From the NCBI RefSeq assembly GCF_026210795.1, contig NC_089458.1, positions 2,124,001 through 2,188,000 on the forward strand: a stretch of DNA of 64,000 nucleotides. Reading direction: 5' to 3'. Shown here in pieces: positions 56,390 to 64,000 of the stretch. This stretch comes from Rhizophagus irregularis (taxonomy: Eukaryota > Glomeromycota > Glomeromycetes > Glomerales > Glomeraceae). A program made the position numbers and the translations under genes. Under the pieces are notes generated by a model. That model ran no database searches. It worked only from the letters and a program-made list of their open reading frames with translations, and was not told the DNA's origin. The number at the start of each line of letters is the position of its first letter. Within the stretch, counting starts at the first letter, position 1.

Positions 56390-58597
56390 TTGACTAAGTC
56401 TGAGAAAGAACCACCAGAAATGAAGCTAATAAATCTTTCAATAGAGCTGGATAAGTGATTAAATTTGTTATCTAAAGATCGTTAGAAGGAATAAATTTCA
56501 GCACATTCTTTATTAATAGTGTCTTCATCAGCAGATTCGGGGATGGGAGAGGAGAAAATGTTGAGACAAGAAGCAGAGACTGTTGGAAGAGGGAGAACTG
56601 GGCCAGAAAAGGACCTGATCAAATTGGGCGGGTAAGATTGTGTTATATAAGGGGAGGACCCCGAAAAATATATAAAAAGGTTACATTTGAGTTTGCTTAA
56701 AAAGAACCTAAATTTTCATGAAAATCTTGCCTTTTTTAGATAGTGCCGGCCTAAATTTTATTGTCCGTTTTGATACAGACCAGCATTATCATAATTCCGG
56801 CCCTGAAAAGTTGCTTATTTTAGATCAAAATACTTTCTGATCATTGTAACCTCCATATGTATTTTTTGGGGTCCTATAAGGTGGATCGCTTTGGGCGATT
56901 ATCAACTAGTATGTTGGAGAATCATTAGGATCGAGGCGCGAGAACATTGTCTTGCTTGGATGTCCAAAAACACGAAGTTTCAACTAAGAAATCCTTTGGT
57001 CAGCTAATTCGAGAGCATGTATTCTAGCACGTACGTTAGCCATGTCTTCTTGAAGACTTTTAAGCACTGAAAAGATTTTGTAAATTTGGGGGCAATTAGG
57101 ATTGACTAAGGAAGGTTTTAATATGGCCAGATGAGTTAGGTGCAGAGGTATTAATACTCTGAGAAGTAGAAAAGGAAACTGAACAGTCTTTGCTTTTACG
57201 CTTATTAGATCGAGGTCGTTAAGCAGATTGATTAAGATCAGCAGAATTAGTAGATTTAGGCAAGGAGGTATTACTGATATTATTATTAGTCCGTTCAGTA
57301 TAATTAGCCAAATTGTTACGCTGTTGGGAATTGGAATGATCTTTGGATTGAGAACAGGAGCGTTGTCTACTGCGATTAGTAGAAGAGTTATTGTTGTTTG
57401 ATTGGCCAATATTGAAGCATTCTTTTAAGTATGCAACAGGATTACGAGTCGCATGGCGACTCAGAGTGGTTTAATGAGCATGCAGTGGGGCGCAGCTGAG
57501 TTTGCCGCATCGTAATGAAAGCTTGTTGGTATTCTCTAGGAGTTTCCATTAGTCATGACCTTGTAAGGCAATTGATTGTTCCATCGTGGTGTCCATCATT
57601 TGTTGTAATTTAAAAGTGATGTAAGTCCATCTTTTAGGTTTATAAGAATTAAGGGACAGGGAGATATTAATGGCCATAGCGCAATTTCTCGTACTAAGGA
57701 CGCTAAATGCATATCTTTGGTATTGAAAGAGAGCTGAGACAAAACAGCAACAAATTCACGTCATGATTTCTTTTGATCAAGGGTAAGGGAACATGGCGTA
57801 ATGCGTAAACAAGTGGAATAATAATAAATCGCCCACTGCTTGTCAATGAAATGCCAGATGGAAGAAGCATCATCGTAAACAATGCAAGCTTGTTGGACTT
57901 TAGTATTAGCACGTGTATGAAGGCGACATAATTGTATATTACCATACTTTTTGAAAAGAGCAGTAACATCATCTTTTTTGATGAAGAACGGGATATCAGT
58001 AACTTGGATAGTGCAGAGATCTTCATCAGTTCAGAGTTGCTGTGGATTGTGTAGGAAAAACTGGAGATCGGCAAGATCATCATATTAGAGGGAAAAGCAG
58101 GTATCACGTTCTTTGATCGAATTAAAGTGGATAACCAATCTTTTAAAGTCATCGGAACTAGAGATGCGGGCACGGCCAGTATATGAATGGTAAGTTTCCA
58201 AAAGGAGGTTGTTGATAGCATCAATCATAGCTTGATTGGTAGGATATTTTTTAACAAATTCAGAGGAAACATTAGGTGCTGCAGCAGCCTGATAGTCATG
58301 CCTAAGAATGGTAATAGTGGGCGTATCAAGGAGAGGAGGAGAAGCATCATTGGTGTTCATAATATTCTTATTAGGAGACGTGTTTAGGGGGAAGTTTCTT
58401 TGTCCTTTGGAGCATGCAATGGATGCGTCAGTACCAAACGCGACAGAACTAGGCACAGAAAGCGCAGCAGTATCTTTGGGAGGGGGAAATGAAAAATTGT
58501 CAGTATTATTTTGTTGAGAAGGAGTAGTATTGCTTCTTCCAGCATCAGCCGCTGAGTCGGTGATGAAATCTTCTTCTATGAAGTTTTTAGAGAGCAT
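56390..58597 (-). pseudogene. Copy 3 ORF1 remnant, split by a MITE
   Basis: The ATG at 58597 opens a 170-codon frame with a Ser/Thr/Asn-rich start and a folded part (SGRARISSSDDFKRLVIHF-like). The RRM-like region follows in other frames (VTDIPFFIKKDDV near 57975-58010), then an Arg/Ser/Asn-rich segment near 57180-57410 and a coiled end (56400-56640). A 221-bp MITE (56655-56875) interrupts the C-terminal part. The order matches ORF1 of copies 1 and 2, but many frame breaks make it dead. Confidence 0.65.
56655..56875. mobile_element. hAT-type MITE, AGGACCCC ends (221 bp)
   Basis: The ends AGGACCCCGAAAAATATATA...GGTTACA and TGTAACC...TTTTTTGGGGTCCT are inverted over about 30 bp with mismatches. 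The flanking 8-mers ATAAGGGG (56647-56654) and ATAAGGTG (56876-56883) match at 7 of 8 positions. No gene. Confidence 0.75.
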
Positions 58598-58626
58598 ACA
58601 GGTACGTTTGAAAGAGTTATTCTTAT

Positions 58627-59383
58627 TAGAGCCCCTGAATATGAACGTTTGTTATATAGTGAACTTTGTCTGAGAAAGTGTCAAAGTGTACAGCAAAATT
58701 TTGCTTAAATGTACGACATCAGCAAAAATTTTTTTATATTGTACGATGAATGTTTAATATTTGCTCCAAATTTAGCCAAAATGTACATTCAAAGCAATTG
58801 AATAAAATTGCAAAATGTACGACTATGCTAATTAGATTAAATAAGAAACATTTTTGTTATTTATTAATAAAAGTTTTTTAATAATAAGTCAATTAAAATA
58901 AATTTCATTAATTTATTTAATAATATTTATTAGTTTTTTTATATATCTTGGGTAAATACTTTTTTAAATATATTTATATAACATTGCGAAAAAATGGTGA
59001 AAAATAATTCATTAAATATTAATAAATTAATAATATAAAATGATTAACCGGTTATCGTAACTTCGCAACTATTAATTTTTATATTAATGTGCAATTATTT
59101 TAAGTTTTGTCTTAATATAAATCTTATAACTAATAATAAAAATTATCAATTTGGTTAAAAGTGTACACCAAAACTTTCTATATTATAAATTAGGTGTACA
59201 ACAAAGTCTTTTTACCACTAATTGAGTGTACGACAAATTTTTTTTATTGTTGACTATTAAGTGTACGACAAAAGTCACTTCACATAAGCACCCAAAAAGG
59301 AAATTTGTACTACAGTACGATATAACTTTCCAAAAAATTTCAAAAGTGTACGACGGGGCTTAATAGTATATTCGGGGGCCCTT
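58627..59383. mobile_element. Probable non-autonomous element with GTGTACGACAAA repeats
   Basis: TAGAGCCCCTGAATAT at 58627 is the imperfect inverse of ATATTCGGGGGCCCTT ending at 59383. Inside, GTGTACGACAAAA-like phrases recur near both ends (58680-58830, 59155-59360), typical subterminal repeats. No gene. The flanking 8-mers match only partly, so the superfamily is open. It sits in the 5' leader of non-LTR copy 3. Confidence 0.5.
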
Positions 59384-59860
59384 TTCTTTATTATTTGTTT
59401 ATTTGATGTCGAGTTCGAAACATCGGGGTCGAGTCTTTGTTATTATTGTTTTGTTTGTCTTTGCGGCTTAGGGGCCAGATTTCGGGTTACTGCCAGCTTT
59501 ATTAGCTACTTTTATTAGTCATGATAGTAGAACATAAGGTTGTGTTAGTATGAAGAAATAAAAATTTTTCTGCAAAATTTTTGACCAAGAATCTACAAGA
59601 AAGAGTTGGCAGATCGGGATCAAGTCACACTTTTGGCGAATTAACCCATTTTTTAAGGGCTTAAAAAATCAGTTTTTGTAATTATCTTGGCATCCAGTAG
59701 TCCAATTTTGATAAATGTTTTTTTAAATTGTAGATCTAAACGAGGGCTACAAAATAAAAAAATGTTCATTAAAATTGAATCACTGGATGTTGAGATATTT
59801 ACAAAAAACGATTTTTTGAGTTTTGGCAAAAAGTGGTGTTTTTAGCCAAAAGTCACTTAT

Positions 59861-61192
59861 GACCTCTATATTAGTTTTCTGGGGTTCTAATTGAACATTT
59901 ACTTTATTATTTTTTAATAAAGAATATTTAATGCACTAGTGAAATTTTAAAGTTGTATCTTAAATATAAAAATGAATAGATTTAAATACTACTATATATT
60001 TTTATCTTTAAACTGTTCTAAAATATTGGAATAATAGTATATTTGATAGTAATTTTATATATATTCATTAAAGATAGTACTGTTATTATTTTATTTATTT
60101 TTTATTTAATAAAATAAATGCAACTATATGATTATTAAAAGTGCAAAAATGCAGAATATTTTTAAGTTGACTAAAAGTTTATTAAGAATTTGTTAATTTT
60201 TTTTAGTAATTGTTGAGTTATTTTGAACCATTTTTTTTATATTAAAGTACTAAAAAATTATTCAGAAAAAATGAATTATAAAATCATTAAAAAGAGTTTA
60301 TTTAAACCTTTAATTTAAAATATTTTAATTAGAATTTTATATTAGTTATAATTACTATTATACAGAAATTTTTAATATACATATTATTTACTATATTAAT
60401 ACATAGTAAAATCTATTTATAAATTACAATTCTAGTCACATATTAAAAATTTTCATATAATTACTTTTCTATATAATTACCAATTTTAAAGGAATTAAAT
60501 AAGTAATTTTATAGGAATCAGATTTTTTTAGTATAATTATTTTTTTAATATATTATATATTTATAATTATTAGTTATCCTTTTACATAATTATTATACTT
60601 TATATTACTATATATTAATATAATAATAAATTATTATATAATAATAGAAGTTTATTATATACATTTAAGTAAATAGTTAAATAATCAAATATATTATAAC
60701 TTATTATATTTTTGATTTTTTGATAATAATACATGTAAAACATTTTAATGATCTTATTATATTAGATAAATTATATATAAGAAAAGAAATATTACTCTGA
60801 TTTTTTTCCTTTTTAGCAGTAGAATTGCAATAAAAGTTAAGGTAAATTTATATATAAAAATTTTAAGGTAGGTAATCTTCCTAGTATAATTAAAATTAAT
60901 AAATACTATATTTTAAATTTTATTAGGTAGCAAAATAATTTAATTTGCTTTATTATATTTACAATTAATTTAACTGAATTAGTGTTTTTTTAAAAAAAAA
61001 ATATAAAAAATTAATAATTAACATATATTATTTAACTTACAAAAGTTATTAATTAATTTATAAGTCATAAATTAATTATGAATTTTTTTTAATAATACTT
61101 CAGGTATTATTTAAATTATATAAGATAATAAAAAATTGGCTGAAGTTAAAAATAAATTTACTTTCTATTATTAAGTCTATGACCCCTTTTTC
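59861..61192. other. AT-rich intergenic stretch, no gene seen
   Basis: Long A/T-only runs with no credible reading frame or inverted repeat. 61193-61316 is less biased and encodes an acidic peptide in a shifted frame (see the ceramide synthase entry). Confidence 0.6.
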
Positions 61193-61316
61193 TCAGTTCT
61201 TTTTTAATTTACAATCCTTAACAACTTCATTCTGTGATGAAGAACTCTCAGAATTGACATCTTCATTATCTGTATTTAAGTCATCTTCAGAAGTAGAATC
61301 ATATACTTGGCCAGGA

Positions 61317-62751
61317 TTAATATTTGCTTCAGCTTCTTCACTAAAATAAAATAAACGGATATAATTTATAATATGTGAAAATTAAAAAATTATTGTAATA
61401 ATAATTTACTTACTGTTCAGATTCACTTCGATTATCATGTGCATTGTCGCCCATAATTACTCGATATGCAACACGGCAAATCAAATAAAACCAAAAATAA
61501 ATTAGTGCTTGTAATAATAAGAAAAGAGTCACGAAAAATATTTGCGTCTTTCTTGAATAAAAGTGTTCTTCTTCTGGGTCCCATTTAAGTTCTACAAATT
61601 GTGTAGATTCAAACATTGTGCTGTATATTATATATCCAAAAAAGAAGTGACGCGTCACTACCCATGAAATCATAAAGAATCCAAATACAACATCACAAAG
61701 CGTATTGAATCCGCAATATTTTAACATTTTAGCAAACTTAGGAAGTTAAACTTAAGTGAGAAATAGTAAATAGGTAAGAAAAGTTAAACCAAATTAATTA
61801 ACTTACTGGTAATAAAATGTCTGCAAAATCCATAACACATAAAATAGCATTCCCAATTCGAGTCCAATTCATTGAATATGAACTACAGATCAATAAAATA
61901 GTAATTGCATGATGGGCTAACATTTCAACATAATCTTTTCGTCTCTTTTCAATATTAATGACAAAAACTTGTTGAAACCAAAAAGCCAATTGTACTAAAT
62001 AATACCACTTGAGAAGACCCGGCATTTCAACATGTGGGTAACCTTTCCAAAAATATGCAGTATCAAACCAATAAGGTGATTTGGACATTATATACTAAAT
62101 CAATTCAATATGCAAGGAAAGAATTCATAAGCCCAATCAATTAATTCATTCTTAATTCGTCAAACCCTTTCTAATATATATTTCTTTATATTTCTTTTTA
62201 CTTCACTTGAAAGAAAGGCAAATTTGGGAGTAAGACAAAATCAATTGTGGCTAAATTCCCGGGTCTTAACTTACCATACCAAGTGTCCAGAAAATTGAAT
62301 AATACAAAAACGACCATCCTTGTTCAGCAAACCTTGTTTGCTGACTAACTTTCTTTATTCCGCCAAGTTTTACTGTAGGTATAAGTATGTATTCCATTAT
62401 AACAGCACGTAAGAAAGTAAAAAGTGCAATCCAAGTGAAAATAAGATACACGTCGTCTTTTCCTTTCTTATAAAGGCCGGTTTTTGGATCTCCATGCTGA
62501 AGGAAAAAGAATTTTTCTGCTCCGGGGAAAATAAAATATGCTAATATAAGAAATGCTAAAACACGTATCGGGAAACCTAAAGGTCATAAAAGAATCAAAA
62601 ATTATTTTTTAGGTCTAAACAAGTAAAATTTTCAAGATATTTTACCTATTTGATGGTTCACAAGATAGTTGGCAATTTCTACCAAAAAGGTTATCTTTTT
62701 AGCTGCTTTTTTGTTCGCACCATCAGTTTGAAGACTGATTGTTTTTAACAT
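61317..62751 (-). CDS. Ceramide synthase (sphingoid base N-acyltransferase, TLC domain)
   Basis: Joins fatty acyl-CoA to a sphingoid base in the ER membrane. Five exons on the minus strand: 62646-62751, 62275-62576, 61807-62094, 61414-61736 and 61317-61341, all with GT-AG introns in phase, 347 residues. The TLC domain shows VSQQTRFAEQGWSFLYYSIFW, WYYLVQLAFWFQQVFVINIEKRRKDY, the conserved His pair in MLAHHAITILL, and NWTRIGNAILCVMDFADI, with several hydrophobic membrane segments. As spliced, the protein ends EAEANI at a TAA (61317-61319). One base earlier or later, the frame continues into a 41-residue acidic tail (NPGQVYDSTSEDDLN onwards, to TGA at 61193-61195), the usual end of fungal Lag1-type enzymes, so an extra T in ATTTAA (about 61317-61322) is suspected. 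If the last intron is retained, it ends ESEQ at 61410. Confidence 0.9.
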
Positions 62752-63959
62752 TATAAGTTCAGGAAAGAAAAAATTCGGATGATATTTAGATAAATAACTA
62801 TTATTCCAGTAAAATAAAAGTTAATCGTTCAAAAACAGAGCCGAATTTCTCACACGTTTTTGTTTAGATAATTGTGACTGTTAAAGTGTTCGAAGTGTAA
62901 AAGGGTAGATCGGCGATCACGGGACAGGCCAACATAAAGAATGAAAGGTAATTATTCATTTAAAGGTTATTAAGTTTTTTATTGACCAAATAAAGAAATT
63001 TGATCATTTAAGGGCTTTAAAGTTTTTTATTGATCAAATAGGGAAAATTTGATCGGATTAGGTAGCCAATCATCTATAAACTCAAAAGAGGTGATTGGTG
63101 CCAACTACCAATTCTACCATCGCATATTTCTTGGGGAATTGTTAAGGAACATGATGCAAAACTTTCACGGTAAATTCCGTTGGGTGTTCATTGCAGGAAC
63201 CTTTAGCAGCAATTGCCGGTAAAAGAACAATTCCCATCTTCAACCTTAAGGAACTTATACGGCTGTACCTAATTATTTATCTCTTTTGATCGTTTACAAC
63301 ATAAATTTTGGATAAACCTATAGTGATGTTGGGTGTAATTGAGTATCGTTCAAAATATTGAGGTTCTCGAATTCGGGAGACATATATTTTATAGTAATAC
63401 GGATTATCATCAACTTCATATATCATATAAATACTTAAAAAATCGTTTATAATCACTACTACGCAACTTTGCCCATTTCAGCCCTCTTGAATCCAATTGT
63501 TTGAAACTAATGCTTTAATATGAAAAATGCAAAAATGCAAATATATATAATAATATCATAGCATTTTGTCAGCTCAGGTAAAAACCGAAAGCATTTAGGG
63601 TAGTAACTTTAGGGGTGAAAAATACAAGATCGGTAATCTTTCCTTATTTTAAACGTCTAATTACTTGATTTCGGTTTGTTATATTGTTTTATAATTTAAA
63701 TCTTTATTATCACAGTAATAACTGTCTAAATTAAATTTTCTGATACAATTTGAAAAATAAATCTACGTATATTGTTTTATCATTATTATATTAATTACGA
63801 GCTTTAAATTAGCTACATGTGAAATTTGTCTCTCTAATTGAAAAAAAATTAATAAGTTTAAATTTTTTAAAAAACGAAATGTGCTATATTAAAATAAAAT
63901 ATAAGATGAAAATGTCTGAGATAAATGCGTTTATTATTGCAAAAATGAGTTTTATCTAT
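62752..63959. other. Intergenic region upstream of the ceramide synthase
   Basis: About 1.2 kb without a gene. It should hold the ceramide synthase promoter. A phrase close to TTTAAAG(G)TTATTAAGTTTTTTATTGA(C/T)CAAATA is repeated near 62957 and 63007. Nothing else recognised. Confidence 0.5.
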
Positions 63960-64000
63960 TTAGACATCAGCGTCTTGATCTAAATCTTCTTCATATTCCC
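63960..64000 (-). CDS. 3' end of a gene running off the right edge (acidic C-terminus)
   Basis: On the minus strand the frame EYEEDLDQDADV followed by TAA at 63960-63962 reads in from the window edge. The acidic run suggests a genuine C-terminus. The gene body lies outside the window and the function is unknown. Confidence 0.45.
   Translation of the reverse strand, partial: EYEEDLDQDADV

Larger units (their letters stand above)
41228..59621 (-). mobile_element. Non-LTR retrotransposon, copy 3 (decayed, host of the nested hAT elements)
   Basis: The 15-bp duplication AAGTCACACTTTTGG lies at 41213-41227 and 59622-59636. The 5' end on the minus strand (about 59605-59621, CCGATCTGCCAACTCTTTCTTG) resembles the start of copy 2. 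ORF1 remnants lie at 56390-58597; ORF2 runs 56323 to 54248, then, past the 9.2-kb hAT stack, 45040 to 41570. Across the insertion the RT frame resumes exactly (LLASHNVL then DGNFAGLPGG) once the hAT and one target copy are removed. Many stops and frameshifts: this is the oldest of the three copies. Confidence 0.88.
41207..59860. mobile_element. MITE split by non-LTR copy 3
   Basis: GTCATAAGTCACACTTTTGG (41208-41227) and CCAAAAGTCACTTATGACC (about 59840-59858) are imperfect inverted ends. The part right of the insertion (59637-59860) has its own imperfect inverted arms (TTAAAAAATCAGTTTTTGTA against TACAAAAAACGATTTTTTGA). Removing copy 3 and one 15-bp duplication restores a MITE of about 245 bp. 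Confidence 0.65.

Noticed and set aside
58627-59383. hAT assignment for the GTGTACGACAAA-rich element
   Set aside because: Flanking 8-mers agree at only about 5 of 8 positions, so the superfamily is left open.

Overview
The window looks like a transposon-packed, AT-rich stretch of a fungal nuclear genome. Short GT-AG introns, APE/RNase H non-LTR elements, Ty3/Gypsy elements, hAT elements and a lineage-type C2H2 zinc-finger family together suggest an arbuscular mycorrhizal fungus such as Rhizophagus. The organism call is inference from gene style; nothing was searched.

Host genes are few. An acidic C-terminus of an upstream gene ends at position 30 (+). A small spliced gene with an internal stop lies at 1176-1889 (+), and a decayed C2H2 zinc-finger gene at 3433-4056 (+). 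An aldo-keto reductase occupies 32553-34167 (+), a ceramide synthase (Lag1/TLC) 61317-62751 (-), and the acidic C-terminus of a gene running off the right edge 63960-64000 (-).

Mobile DNA fills the rest. Two non-LTR retrotransposons of different subfamilies sit head to head (4867-12708 minus, 13352-21336 plus), each with its own target-site duplication (TSD). A nearly fresh Ty3/Gypsy element (22643-32174, minus) has 531-bp LTRs differing by one base that I can see. It carries two extra genes between integrase and the 3' LTR: a 137-aa sense ORF with a PPPY motif and, divergent from it, an antisense intron-containing gene for a bZIP-like protein. A tRNA-headed retroposon (35620-38300) is broken by two hAT-type elements.

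From 41207 to 59860 there is a nested stack, each main step supported by a duplicated target: a MITE contains a third, decayed non-LTR element (15-bp TSD), which contains a 581-bp non-autonomous hAT (8-bp TSD), which contains a larger hAT with its own broken transposase (8-bp TSD), which contains a 2.4-kb hAT (8-bp TSD).

The strongest candidates for something undescribed are the bZIP-like/PPPY gene pair with its shared promoter inside the Gypsy element, and tandem arrays of exon-intron-like units (about 45-55-base 'exons' bounded by good GT and AG sites) carried inside hAT elements of two different families. No CRISPR, rRNA or functional tRNA gene was seen.
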